Assembly: GCF_032056465.1 (NCBI RefSeq)
Contig: NZ_DAMBCL010000011.1
Direction: 5' to 3' (one strand)
Length of the DNA: 64,000 nucleotides
Origin: Mobilicoccus sp032056465
Lineage (GTDB): Bacteria; Actinomycetota; Actinomycetes; Actinomycetales; Dermatophilaceae
Shown here: positions 25,837-34,312 of the stretch, piece after piece
How positions within the stretch are numbered: the first letter of the stretch is position 1
Layout of the letters: each line of letters begins with the position of its first letter
Notes under the pieces: generated by a model
Seen by the model: only the letters and a program-made list of their open reading frames with translations
Databases searched by the model: none
What the model was told of the DNA's origin: nothing
Program-made: the position numbers and the translations under genes

Positions 25837-26452
25837 GGCCGTCCGGGCCGGGGCCGTCGGAACCGGGGCCGCCCTGCCCGAACGTCGCGGGGCCCTCCCC
25901 GCGCGGGCCGCCGTCGGCGCCGTGTCCGCCCCCGGGTTGCGAACCGTGGGCGGACGCCTGACCAGGGCCGCGGAGGATGCGGTCGGCGTCGTGGAACGTC
26001 GCGTGCTCGACGAGGATCTCGTACCGGGTGGCGATCACCTGGCTCACCGACGTGAAGTCGCGCTTGCCCTGGGTGAGGGCGTAGCCGGTGCCCGCCCACA
26101 CCGCGAGGAAGAACGCACCGGCGATGACGGCCCACAGCACCGTGCCGAGCGTGTCGCGACCGCCGGTGGCGAAGATCGACATGAGCAGACCCACCATGAG
26201 GCCCACCCACATGCCGCTGAGCGCCCCGCTGCCGATCGCCTTGAAGGCCGTCATGCGACCGGTCACGCGCTCGACCTGCTTGAGGTCGGTGCCGACGATC
26301 ATGACGTTCTGCACGGCGAAGCCGTGGTCGGACAGGTAGTCGACGGCGCGCTGCGCGTCGTCGTAGGTGTCGTAGACCGCGAGACTCCGCGGGCTGCTCA
26401 GCTGTAGCGCCGCCATCGGCAGGCGCCCAGGCATTCCAGGTTGCATCCCCAT
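25826..26452 (-). CDS. General stress protein (YflT/GSP17M-like) with two membrane helices
   Basis: 208-residue protein. SLAVYDTYDDAQRAVDYLSD with VQNVMIVGTDLKQVERVTG (residues about 22-65) is the general stress protein 17M-type domain. Next come two hydrophobic segments (GSGALSGMWVGLMVGLLMSI and LGTVLWAVIAGAFFLAVWAG) and a second small alpha/beta part, YEILVEHATFHDADRIL. The tail is Gly/Pro/Asp-rich. The start is uncertain among ATGs at 26452, 26446 and 26416. Function unknown; homologues are common in actinobacteria. Confidence 0.78.
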   Translation of the reverse strand: MGMQPGMPGRLPMAALQLSSPRSLAVYDTYDDAQRAVDYLSDHGFAVQNVMIVGTDLKQVERVTGRMTAFKAIGSGALSGMWVGLMVGLLMSIFATGGRDTLGTVLWAVIAGAFFLAVWAGTGYALTQGKRDFTSVSQVIATRYEILVEHATFHDADRILRGPGQASAHGSQPGGGHGADGGPRGEGPATFGQGGPGSDGPGPDGRPA

Positions 26453-26542
26453 GTCCCCATCCCATCACATGCGAGGCGAGGGACGATGCTCGCGCATCGC
26501 CCCTCGCGTCGGTGTCGTGGCCGTCGGTCGCCTCTTCGCGTC

Positions 26543-27739
26543 TCAGCTGCGGATCTTGTAGTCCTTGAGCAGCGCCCGGCCGATGATCATCTTCTGGATC
26601 TCCGCGGTGCCCTCACCGATGAGCAGCATCGGGGCCTCGCGGTAGAGGCGCTCGATCTCGTACTCCTTGGAGTAGCCGTACCCGCCGTGGATGCGGAAGC
26701 TCTGCTCGACGACGTCGGCGCAGTACTCGGCGGCGAGGTACTTGGCCATACCCGCCTCGACGTCGTTGCGCTTGCCGGAGTCCTTGAGGCGGGCGGCGCG
26801 CACCATCATCTGGTGGCAGGCCTCGACCTTGGTGGCCATGTCGGCGAGACGGAACATGATGGCCTGGTGGTCGGCGATCTTCTTGCCGAACGTCTCCCGC
26901 TGCTGGGCATAGGAGATGCCGAGCTCGAAGGCGCGACGGGAGACACCGCAGGCGCGGGCCGCGACGTTGACGCGGCCGACCTCGACGCCGTCCATCATCT
27001 GGTAGAAGCCCTTGCCGGGCTCTCCACCGAGCAGCTCCGCGTCGGTCGTCCTGTAGTCCTCGAGGACGAGCTCGGTCGTGTCGACGCCCTTGTAGCCCAT
27101 CTTCTCGATCTTGCCGGGGATGGTGACACCCTCGCCGACCTTGCCGAAGCCCGGCTCCTTCTCGACGAGGAAGGTCGACATGTTCTTGTAGACCGAGTCG
27201 CTGCCGGTGTCGGTCTTGACGAGGACGGCGACGAGCGTCGAGCTGCCACCGTTGGTCAGCCACATCTTCTGCGCGTTGATGGTCCACTCGTCGCCGTTCT
27301 TGACGGCCTTGGACTTGATGCCGGAGACGTCGGAGCCGCAGCCGGGCTCGGACATCGAGAACGCGCCGCGGACCTCACCGGTGGCCATGCGGGGCAGGTA
27401 CTTCTGCTTCTGCTCCTCGGTGCCGTGCTGGAGCAGCATGTACGCCACGATGAAGTGGGTGTTGATGATGCCGGAGACGCTCATCCAACCGCGTGCGATC
27501 TCCTCGACACACAGGGCGTAGGTGAGGAGCGACTCGCCAAGGCCGCCGTACTCCTCGGGGATCATCAGTCCGAAGATCCCCATCTCCTTCATCGACTCGA
27601 CGATCTGCGTGGGGTACTCGTCGGCGTGCTCGAGCTCGGTGGCGACGGGGATGATCTGCTCGTCGACGAACTGCCGCACGAGCGAGATCAGCTCGGTCTG
27701 TTCCTCGGTGAGCCCCTCGGTCTTCTGCAGGCGTGACAT
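26543..27739 (-). CDS. Acyl-CoA dehydrogenase (possible methylsuccinyl-CoA dehydrogenase)
   Basis: 398-residue FAD enzyme introducing a 2,3-double bond into acyl-CoA. Family signatures: GAFSMSEPGCGSDVSGI, the FAD/substrate loop QKMWLTNGGSS, the catalytic-base region (EEIARGWMSV upstream; IHGGYGYSKEYEIERLYREA at the C-terminus) and LIGEGTAEIQKMIIGR. ATG 27739 has AAAGG five bases upstream. It lies near two CitE-like lyases and 8 kb from the MaoC hydratase, which together resemble the streptomycete ethylmalonyl-CoA set, so methylsuccinyl-CoA is a candidate substrate. A general short-chain enzyme is equally possible. Confidence 0.9.
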   Translation of the reverse strand: MSRLQKTEGLTEEQTELISLVRQFVDEQIIPVATELEHADEYPTQIVESMKEMGIFGLMIPEEYGGLGESLLTYALCVEEIARGWMSVSGIINTHFIVAYMLLQHGTEEQKQKYLPRMATGEVRGAFSMSEPGCGSDVSGIKSKAVKNGDEWTINAQKMWLTNGGSSTLVAVLVKTDTGSDSVYKNMSTFLVEKEPGFGKVGEGVTIPGKIEKMGYKGVDTTELVLEDYRTTDAELLGGEPGKGFYQMMDGVEVGRVNVAARACGVSRRAFELGISYAQQRETFGKKIADHQAIMFRLADMATKVEACHQMMVRAARLKDSGKRNDVEAGMAKYLAAEYCADVVEQSFRIHGGYGYSKEYEIERLYREAPMLLIGEGTAEIQKMIIGRALLKDYKIRS

Positions 27740-27896
27740 GGCTGCCTTTCGATCGTCGTTGGTCGGCGCTGCCGTCGAGTATGCCGTCCGCTCCAGTCCG
27801 CGGTCAGGGCGATGCCCTGTGAGTCCGCCCACGCCGCGACCCCTGCCGTCGCCCTCCCGTTCGAGAGACGCCCCTCGCCCCTCCCGGGACGGCGAT

Positions 27897-27924
27897 GCGG
27901 CCACACCCGCCGGGGTGTGGCCGC
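27897..27924 (-). terminator. Strong hairpin downstream of the L,D-transpeptidase gene
   Basis: GCGGCCACACCC and GGGTGTGGCCGC form a 12-bp perfect stem with a GCCG loop, starting 36 bases after the transpeptidase stop (minus strand) and before the acyl-CoA dehydrogenase gene. Confidence 0.75.
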
Positions 27925-27959
27925 CTCGGACGTGGCCGTCTCAGCAGCCGACGCGGAGG

Positions 27960-28847
27960 TCAGTAGACGGTGACCCGGTTACCGTTGCGCAGCCACGTCG
28001 TCTTCCACAGCATGTCCATCGCCGCGGTGCTCACCCGCGCGCAGCCGTGGGAGGCGGGGTAGCCGGGGACGAAGCCGTCGGCGACGCCGTGGACGGCGTA
28101 ACCCCGGTGGAAGTACTTGGGCCGGTACAGCTTGCCGAGCGGCGCGGTGCGCCACCCGTTCGAGTATCCCCAGGTGACCCGGTAACTCCCCGTCGGAGTC
28201 GGCGTCGCCTTGGTGCCGGTGCTCGTGTTGAGCACCATGCGGACAGTTCCGCCGTCGACGAAGAGGATCACCTGACGCTTGAGGTCGATCTCCACGGCCC
28301 TCCCCGTCTTGGTGCGGGCGCTCGGCCGGACACCACGGTCGATCGCCGCCCGCGTCGAGGGACCGGCGACACCGTCACGACCGAGGCCGGCGACCTTCTG
28401 GATCGCCATGACGGCCTGCATCGTCGAATACCCGTAGGTGCCGTTCGGGGTTCCGGTCCAGTAACCGAGGGAGGACAGCCGCTTCTGCAACGCGACCACC
28501 TCCGCGCCCTTGGCGCCCTGCCGCAGGACCGTCGTGGTCTTCTTGGCAGTGGACTTCTTGGCGGTGGTCTTCTTGGCGGTCGTCTTCGTCGTCGCCGGCT
28601 TCTTGGGGGACGGCTTCTTGGCGGTCGTCCTCGTCGTCGTCTTCTTGACGACCGTCTTCTTCGGCGGCGTCTTCTTCGCCGGTGCCTTCGTCGCCGGTGC
28701 CTTCGTGGCGGTCGGGGTCGGCCTCGGCGTGGGAGCGGAGGTGGAGACGGCAGGCGCGGCGGCGGGCGCACCGGCGGCGACGGCGGGTGCGGCGGGCATG
28801 GCGAGCACCGTGCTGACGAGCACCGCACCGATGAGACGGCGAGACAT
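27960..28847 (-). CDS. Exported L,D-transpeptidase with Lys-rich linker and peptidoglycan-binding domain
   Basis: 295-residue secreted protein. Signal peptide at residues 1-25 (MSRRLIGAVLVSTVLA, then AVAAGA). A Pro/Thr/Lys-rich linker with repeated AKKTT units covers about 30-105, a peptidoglycan_binding_1 domain about 108-165 (VVALQKRLSSLGYWTG), and a YkuD L,D-transpeptidase domain about 180-295 with the HGVADG and SHGCARVS catalytic motifs (Cys nucleophile). It forms 3-3 crosslinks or anchors proteins in the cell wall. ATG 28847 is fixed by the signal peptide. The Lys-rich stretch resembles histone H1-like tails and should be strongly cationic in the wall. Confidence 0.92.
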   Translation of the reverse strand: MSRRLIGAVLVSTVLAMPAAPAVAAGAPAAAPAVSTSAPTPRPTPTATKAPATKAPAKKTPPKKTVVKKTTTRTTAKKPSPKKPATTKTTAKKTTAKKSTAKKTTTVLRQGAKGAEVVALQKRLSSLGYWTGTPNGTYGYSTMQAVMAIQKVAGLGRDGVAGPSTRAAIDRGVRPSARTKTGRAVEIDLKRQVILFVDGGTVRMVLNTSTGTKATPTPTGSYRVTWGYSNGWRTAPLGKLYRPKYFHRGYAVHGVADGFVPGYPASHGCARVSTAAMDMLWKTTWLRNGNRVTVY

Positions 28848-29056
28848 GTGGATTTCCCCCTGTGGAGCGTCGCGTCGCCCACCCCCCTCGGGTGGGCACG
28901 ACCTCGTCCCCCTGGCAGCGGATCCCCGGTGTTCGGCGGCCTGTGACGGATCAGGTCTTGCGTCCAACTTAGTACAGCCGCATCACGGCCCACCCACGGA
29001 GGGGTCACGAGTGCATGACGGGCGTCCAAGTGTCCGGCCGAGCGCCCACCGGACGC

Positions 29057-29095
29057 GACGGCCCCGGCCACCCTGAGAGGGTGGTCGGGGCCGTC
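29057..29095 (-). terminator. Long hairpin downstream of the CitE-like lyase operon
   Basis: A 17-bp stem with one G-U pair (left arm GACGGCCCCGGCCACCC) and a 5-base loop TGAGA, 48 bases after the lyase stop at 29144 on the minus strand. Confidence 0.75.
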
Positions 29096-29143
29096 GGGGC
29101 ATCGGTGGCGCGGGCCTCGCGTCGCGGCGCGGCGCGCCTCTGA

Positions 29144-30022
29144 TCAGGCCTGTTCGAGCGCTTCGATCGCCTCGTGCATCGTGAGGGTGCGCTGGGCGGA
29201 CTCGACGTGGAGGTTCTCGATCATCTTGCCGTTGTAGGTGACGACGCCGGAACCCTTGCCCTCCTCCCACGCGGCGAGGACGCCACGGGCGTCGTCGACC
29301 GCGCTCGGCGAGGGACGGAAGGCCTGGTTGGCGCCCTCCACCTGACCGGGGTGGATGAGGGTCTTGCCGTCGAAGCCCATCTGGCGCCCCTGCTCGCACT
29401 CGGCGAGGAAGCCCTCGGCGTTCTTGACGTCGTTGTAGACGCCGTCGAGGATCGCCTTGCCCGCGGCACGAGCACCCAGAAGGGCGAGCCCGAGACCGGC
29501 GAGCAGCGGCTGACGACCGGGGACGTGCTCGGCGTACAGCTCCTTGACGAGGTCGTTCGTGCCCATGACGAGGACCGAGAGGCGAGGACTGGCGGCGGCG
29601 ATCTCCTGGCAGCGGAGCATCGCGACAGGGGTCTCGACCATGGCCCACAGCGTCGTGCGCTCGGGTGCGCCCGCCTTCTCCATCGCCGCGACGAGCTGCC
29701 GGACCTCCTCGGCGTCGTTCACCTTGGGGACGGCGATGGCGTCGGGCCCGGCCGCGCACGCCGCGCCCATGTCGTCATCGTGCCACGGGGTGCCGATGCC
29801 GTTGATGCGGATGATGAGTTCGCGGCGCCCGTACTCGCCGCTGCCGACGGCCGCGCAGGCGGAGCCACGGGCCTCGGGCTTGGCGTCGGGGGCGACCGCG
29901 TCCTCGAGGTCGAAGATGATGCCGTCGCAGGCGATGGACTTGGCCTTCTCGAGCGCGCGGGCGTTCGAGGACGGCATGTAGAGCACCGACCGGCGGGGGC
30001 GGAACGTCGTCGAGTCGGTCAT
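29144..30022 (-). CDS. HpcH/HpaI (CitE-like) family protein, possible malyl-CoA thioesterase or lyase
   Basis: 292-residue TIM-barrel protein of the citrate lyase beta/malyl-CoA family. RRSVLYMPSSNARALEKA begins the fold; IIFDLEDAVAP provides metal-binding acids; ELIIRINGIGTPWHDDD, MVETPVAML and VLVMGTNDL follow; DGKTLIHPGQVEGAN is the C-terminal active-site motif. Shorter than the lyase upstream, it matches the group that includes (3S)-malyl-CoA thioesterase. ATG 30022 overlaps the upstream stop by one base (TGATG) and has GGAGGG nearby, so the pair is translationally coupled. Specific activity is inference. Confidence 0.85.
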   Translation of the reverse strand: MTDSTTFRPRRSVLYMPSSNARALEKAKSIACDGIIFDLEDAVAPDAKPEARGSACAAVGSGEYGRRELIIRINGIGTPWHDDDMGAACAAGPDAIAVPKVNDAEEVRQLVAAMEKAGAPERTTLWAMVETPVAMLRCQEIAAASPRLSVLVMGTNDLVKELYAEHVPGRQPLLAGLGLALLGARAAGKAILDGVYNDVKNAEGFLAECEQGRQMGFDGKTLIHPGQVEGANQAFRPSPSAVDDARGVLAAWEEGKGSGVVTYNGKMIENLHVESAQRTLTMHEAIEALEQA

Positions 30023-31128
30023 CACTTGCCCTCCACCTTCGCGACGCCGGCCTTCTTGGCCTCGGCGTACTTCGCGCCGAGCTCGGGGTCGATCTCCGAG
30101 AGCGCCTCGGCGAGGTCGACGACGACCTGGCACTGCTTGCAGGAGGCGTCGTCCTCCATCTTGCCGTCCACCATGACCGCGCCCGTACCGTCGCCCATCG
30201 CGGTGACGACCTCGTAGGCGTGCTCGACCTCGGCGGGGTCGGGGCTGAACACGCGGCGGGCGATCTCGATCTGCTTGGGGTGCAGGGTCCACGTGCCCAC
30301 GCAGCCGAGGAGGAACGCGTTGCGGAACTGGTCCTCGCACCCGACGACGTCGGTGATGTCACCGTAGGGGCCGTAGTAGGCGAAGATCCCGTGCATCGCG
30401 CAGGCGTCGACCATGCGCGCGATCGTGTAGTGCCACAGATCCTGCTGGAAGATCGCGCGCGGGGTGGTCTCGCCGTGGATGTCGTAGCCGTCGTCGGTCT
30501 TGGCGGCGTCGGCGCGCACGAGGTAGCCGGGGTGGCCGCCACCGACGCGCGTCGTCTTCATGCGGCGGTCGGCGGCGAGGTCGGCCGGGCCGAGCGAGAT
30601 GCCCTGCATGCGCGGGGAGGCGCCGGCGATCTCCTCGACGTTGGCCATACCGCGCGCGGTCTCGAGGATGGCGTGGACGAGGATCGGACGCTGGAGGCCG
30701 GCCTTGGCCTCGAGCTGGGCGAGGATGCGGTCGACGTAGTGGATGTCCTCGGCGCCCTGCACCTTGGGGATCATGACGACGTCGAGCTTGTCGCCGATCT
30801 CGGTGACGAGCGTGGTGACGTCGTCGAGGAACCAGGGGCTGTCGAGGGCGTTGAGGCGGGTCCACAGCTGGGTGGGACCGAAGTCGGTGCCTCCGGCGAT
30901 CTCGACGAGACCGAGGCGCGCCTTCTCCTTGTTCTCGGCCTTGACGGCGTCCTCGAGGTTGCCGAGCAGCACGTCGACGGTGCCGACCATGCCGGGGATC
31001 TTCGCGGCCATCTTGGCGTTGCTCGGGTCGAAGAAGTGGATGGCCCGCGAGGGCCTGGCGGGGATCTCCCGCAGGGGGGCGGGCGCCCCCACCGCGAGCG
31101 GGGTGAAGAAGTCCTTGGCGCTGCGCAT
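30022..31128 (-). CDS. HpcH/HpaI aldolase/citrate lyase family protein (malyl/beta-methylmalyl-CoA lyase-like)
   Basis: 368-residue CitE-superfamily enzyme. RAIHFFDPSNAKMAAKIPG begins it; GNLEDAVKAENKEKAR carries acidic ligands; TRLNALDSPWFLDD, MIPKVQGAEDI, VHAILETARGMANVEEIAGA, SLGPADLAADRR and TLHPKQIEIARRVFSP follow. These resemble L-malyl-CoA/beta-methylmalyl-CoA lyases, which yield glyoxylate plus acetyl- or propionyl-CoA. ATG 31128 has GGAGG eight bases upstream. First gene of a two-gene operon; its product would follow the MaoC hydratase. Confidence 0.88.
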   Translation of the reverse strand: MRSAKDFFTPLAVGAPAPLREIPARPSRAIHFFDPSNAKMAAKIPGMVGTVDVLLGNLEDAVKAENKEKARLGLVEIAGGTDFGPTQLWTRLNALDSPWFLDDVTTLVTEIGDKLDVVMIPKVQGAEDIHYVDRILAQLEAKAGLQRPILVHAILETARGMANVEEIAGASPRMQGISLGPADLAADRRMKTTRVGGGHPGYLVRADAAKTDDGYDIHGETTPRAIFQQDLWHYTIARMVDACAMHGIFAYYGPYGDITDVVGCEDQFRNAFLLGCVGTWTLHPKQIEIARRVFSPDPAEVEHAYEVVTAMGDGTGAVMVDGKMEDDASCKQCQVVVDLAEALSEIDPELGAKYAEAKKAGVAKVEGK

Positions 31129-31561
31129 GTGCGTGTCCTCCACGTCGTCGTGTAGCGATGCTGGGGCGTGCCCTCCGGCGTTCGCGGCCGCGCCCGCCAC
31201 CGGCGCCCGCGGCGGCCGGCGCCGCTGTCGAGGTGGTGTCGGGCCCGGGGGAATCGGCCTCGTTTTCGAGCCTAACAGCGGGCCGGAACGCAGCCCCGCC
31301 GCACGCTGAGACGCTCGTCACGCCGGGTACTCCGCCCTCGGAACGGCGGGTTCGGGAGCAGCCCTCTCGATCGGATCCCCGATCCGGGAACTCTGCGCGA
31401 GGCCCGCACGTCATCCCGGAGGGGGATGCTCGCGACCCATGAGCCGAGCACCGGTGCGCCGCCTCCGCGCGCAGGGTCACCCCGCACGCGACGTCGCGTC
31501 CGTGCGTGTCACCGCCGAAGCACGCCAGACAGCCCGACACCGACAGAAATGAGGACTGCCC
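31129..31561. other. 433-bp divergent intergenic region
   Basis: Between the lyase operon (minus) and dedA (plus). It must hold both promoters, but I see no TANNNT box at leaderless distance and no clear palindrome. Open frames here have no family resemblance. Confidence 0.45.
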
Positions 31562-32371
31562 ATGACCGTGCCCACCACCGCTGCCCCCTCCACCGACGGT
31601 CTCGCCGGCTGGGTCGTGCAGGTGATGGACGCGATCGGCTCGCCCGGCGTCGGGCTGCTCGTCTTCCTCGAGAACCTCTTCCCGCCGGTGCCGAGCGAGG
31701 TCGTCCTCCCACTCGCCGGTTTCGCCGCGAGCCAGGGCTCCCTCTCGCTCGCGGCCGCGATCGTGTGGGCCACGCTCGGCTCGGTGCTGGGTGCCTGGGC
31801 GCTGTACGGCATCGGCGCCGCGCTCGGCCGCGACCGCATGCTGCACATCCTCGAGAGGATGCCGCTCGTCGACGTCGCCGACATGCTCAAGGCCGAGGAG
31901 TTCTTCGTCCGCCATGGTTCCGCGGCCATCTTCTTCGGGCGCCTCGTCCCGATGGTCCGCAGCCTCATCTCGATCCCGGCCGGCCTGGAGCGCCTCCCGG
32001 CGCTGCGCTTCACCGCCCTCACCGCCTGCGGGAGCGCGATCTGGAACAGCGCGCTCATCCTTGCCGGTTACGCGCTCGGCGAGCGCTTCGGTCTCGTCGC
32101 GCACTACCTCGAGTACCTCCAGTACGCCGTCATCGCCCTCGTCGTCCTCGGCCTGGCCGCGTACGCGTTCATGCGCGTGACCCGTCACCGTGCCCGGCGC
32201 CGCGTGCAGGAGGCTCCGCACTCCTCCGGATCGGCGTCGTCCGCCGGATCGACGTCGTCGTCCGCGTTCGGGCCGGATCCCTCGTCCTCGCCCCGGGCGG
32301 CGGTCGGTGACACCGCCCGCCACCCCGCGCCCGCCCCCCGCGCCCGCGAGCCCCAGGCCGTCGCCCGCTGA
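31562..32371 (+). CDS. DedA family membrane protein
   Basis: 269-residue integral membrane protein of the DedA/VTT family, linked to lipid (undecaprenyl phosphate) flipping. FLENLFPPVPSEVVLPLAGF is the N-terminal re-entrant DedA motif, and FFGRLVPMVRSLISIPAG is the second conserved motif with the essential Arg. About five hydrophobic segments span residues 25-205; the last 65 residues are a Ser/Pro/Ala-rich cytosolic tail. ATG 31562 is preceded by GAGGAC. Complete. Confidence 0.92.
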   Translation: MTVPTTAAPSTDGLAGWVVQVMDAIGSPGVGLLVFLENLFPPVPSEVVLPLAGFAASQGSLSLAAAIVWATLGSVLGAWALYGIGAALGRDRMLHILERMPLVDVADMLKAEEFFVRHGSAAIFFGRLVPMVRSLISIPAGLERLPALRFTALTACGSAIWNSALILAGYALGERFGLVAHYLEYLQYAVIALVVLGLAAYAFMRVTRHRARRRVQEAPHSSGSASSAGSTSSSAFGPDPSSSPRAAVGDTARHPAPAPRAREPQAVAR

Positions 32372-32420
32372 CCGCCGTCCGGCGCGCGGTCGGGGCGGAC
32401 GGCCCCTGACGTGCCGGTTG

Positions 32421-32426
32421 TACTCT
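32421..32426 (+). promoter_or_regulatory. -10 box of a probable leaderless MgtE/CBS gene transcript
   Basis: TACTCT, six bases (GCGGAC), then GTG at 32433. Confidence 0.55.
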
Positions 32427-32432
32427 GCGGAC

Positions 32433-33716
32433 GTGAGTCAGAACACCCGGGTCTTCCTTGCGCGTCTGGCCGGCCTCGCCGTGTTCGACCCCCTCGGCGA
32501 TCAGGTCGGCGTGGTCCGTGACGTCGTCGTCACCTTCTCCTCCACCCGCCGCAAACCCCTCGCCGTGGGCCTCGTCGTCGAGGTCGCCGGGCGACGTCGC
32601 GTCTTCGTCCCCCTCACCCGGGTGACGAGCATGGAGGCCGGCCAGGTCATCACGACCGGGCTCGTCAACATGCGTCGCTTCGAGCAGCGCCCCACCGAGG
32701 TGCGGGTCATCGCCGAACTGCTCGACCGCACCGTCACCGTGCGTGAACTCGACGAGGAGCCCTACGCGGCCACGGTCGAGGACGTCGCCATCGAGCGCGT
32801 CCGTGGCCGCGAGTGGTCGGTGGAGAAGGTCTTCGTCCGTAAGTCCGACCCGCGCGAGAAGACCTCCCGGTTCCGGATCACCCGTCGCCGCGGCGAGACC
32901 GCGCTCGTCGACGTCGCCGACGTCACCGGGTTGCGGGAGCAGGAGGCCGATCAGCGCGCCGACCTGTGGCTGGAGAACTTCGACGACCTCAAGGCCGCCG
33001 ACCTCGCCGAGATGATCCGCGACCTACCGCCGCAGCGGCGCATCCAGGTCGCCGGCGGCCTGCACGACGAGAAGCTCGCCGACGTCCTCGAGGAGCTGCC
33101 CGAGGACGAGCAGGTCGAGATCCTCGCCGCGCTCGAGTCGAACCGCGCCGCGGACGTGCTCGAGGAGATGCAACCCGACGACGCTGCCGACCTGCTCTCC
33201 GAGCTCAGCCCCGAGGCGCAGGAGCGGTACCTGCAGCTCATGGAGCCCGAGGAGGCCGAGGACATCCGGCGCCTCCTCACCTACGACGAGGACACCGCGG
33301 GCGGTCTCATGACGACCGAGCCCGTCATCCTCCCGCCCGAGGCGACGATCGCCGAGGCCCTCGCCTCGGTACGGCGGACCGAGATCTCTCCGGCGCTCGC
33401 GGCGATGGTGTACGTCTGCCGCTCCCCCATGGAGACCCCGACCGGCCGGTTCCTCGGAATCGTCCACATCCAGCGCCTCCTGCGCGAACCCCCGCACCTC
33501 GCCGTGGGCTCCGTCATCGACACCGACGTCGAGCCGCTGCTGCCGGACGCCACGGTGGGAACCGTCACCCGGGAGCTCGCGACGTACAACCTCGTGAGCC
33601 TCCCCATCGCCGACGAGGACGGTCACCTCCTCGGCGCCGTCACCGTCGACGACGTCCTCGACCACCTGCTGCCGGAGGACTGGCGCGACGACCGACACGA
33701 GGTGACCCATGGCTGA
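32433..33716 (+). CDS. MgtE N-domain/CBS-pair protein lacking the membrane channel
   Basis: 427-residue cytosolic protein. A PRC-barrel-like N-terminal part (residues about 5-80, DPLGDQVGVVRDVVV) is repeated more weakly to about 165. An MgtE_N helical superhelix (about 185-285, DLAEMIRDLPPQRRIQVAGGL, LEEMQPDDAADLL, quoted in parts) follows, and two CBS motifs (about 290-425, DTAGGLMTTEPVIL; VSLPIADEDGHLLGAVTVDDVLDHL) close it. The five-helix Mg2+ channel of true MgtE is absent. It equals M. tuberculosis Rv1232c. It overlaps the DUF1003 gene by 8 bases, suggesting a soluble Mg2+ or nucleotide sensor paired with that membrane protein. Function is inference. Confidence 0.88.
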   Translation: MSQNTRVFLARLAGLAVFDPLGDQVGVVRDVVVTFSSTRRKPLAVGLVVEVAGRRRVFVPLTRVTSMEAGQVITTGLVNMRRFEQRPTEVRVIAELLDRTVTVRELDEEPYAATVEDVAIERVRGREWSVEKVFVRKSDPREKTSRFRITRRRGETALVDVADVTGLREQEADQRADLWLENFDDLKAADLAEMIRDLPPQRRIQVAGGLHDEKLADVLEELPEDEQVEILAALESNRAADVLEEMQPDDAADLLSELSPEAQERYLQLMEPEEAEDIRRLLTYDEDTAGGLMTTEPVILPPEATIAEALASVRRTEISPALAAMVYVCRSPMETPTGRFLGIVHIQRLLREPPHLAVGSVIDTDVEPLLPDATVGTVTRELATYNLVSLPIADEDGHLLGAVTVDDVLDHLLPEDWRDDRHEVTHG

Positions 33717-34302
33717 CCCCCGCACGCGTCTCGATCAGCCCTTCGAGCGCCGACGCCGGGGCCTGCGCATCCCACGCATGGACCCCGAGGCCTTCGGGCG
33801 GGTGAGCGAGGCGTTCGCCCGGTTCATGGGCACCCCGCAGTTCCTCATCTACATGACGATCTTCGTCATCGTGTGGTTGGTCTGGAACACCTACATGCCC
33901 GAGTCGGCACAGTTCGACCCGCGGTCGCTCAACTACACCCTGCTCACGCTCATCCTGTCGTTGCAGGCGAGCTACGCCGCGCCCCTCATCCTCCTCGCGC
34001 AGAACCGGCAGGACGACCGCGATCGTGTCGCCCTCGAACAGGACCGCACCCGCGACGAACGCAACCTCGCCGACACCGAGTACCTCACCCGTGAGGTGGC
34101 GGCTCTGCGCATCGCGCTGCGTGAGGTCGCGACCCGCGACTTCGTGCGCTCCGAGCTGCGGGAACTGCTCGAGGAGATGGAGGAGCGCCGCGAACAGGGC
34201 GGCGAGGAGGCCGAGGACACCGACCGCCGACCGCGCAAGAAGAAGGGCAAGGGCCGCGCGGGCGCCCCGGCCGATGTGAGGAGCACCCCGCCCCCCGCCT
34301 AG
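33709..34302 (+). CDS. DUF1003 membrane protein
   Basis: 197-residue protein with two transmembrane helices (about residues 44-62, LIYMTIFVIVWLVWNTY, and 72-92, LNYTLLTLILSLQASYAAPL) joined by a short loop, the DUF1003 signature with SxxAAPLILLAQNRQ. A helical, probably coiled-coil C-terminal half follows (residues 95-165), then a Lys-rich tail. ATG 33709 overlaps the MgtE/CBS stop by 8 bases, so the two are translationally coupled. Its TAG stop forms part of the mrp -10 box. Confidence 0.9.
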   Translation: MADPRTRLDQPFERRRRGLRIPRMDPEAFGRVSEAFARFMGTPQFLIYMTIFVIVWLVWNTYMPESAQFDPRSLNYTLLTLILSLQASYAAPLILLAQNRQDDRDRVALEQDRTRDERNLADTEYLTREVAALRIALREVATRDFVRSELRELLEEMEERREQGGEEAEDTDRRPRKKKGKGRAGAPADVRSTPPPA

Positions 34303-34305
34303 AGT
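34300..34305 (+). promoter_or_regulatory. -10 box of a probable leaderless mrp transcript
   Basis: TAGAGT, seven bases, then ATG at 34313. The first three bases are the stop codon of the DUF1003 gene. Confidence 0.5.
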
Positions 34306-34312
34306 GGGCGGC

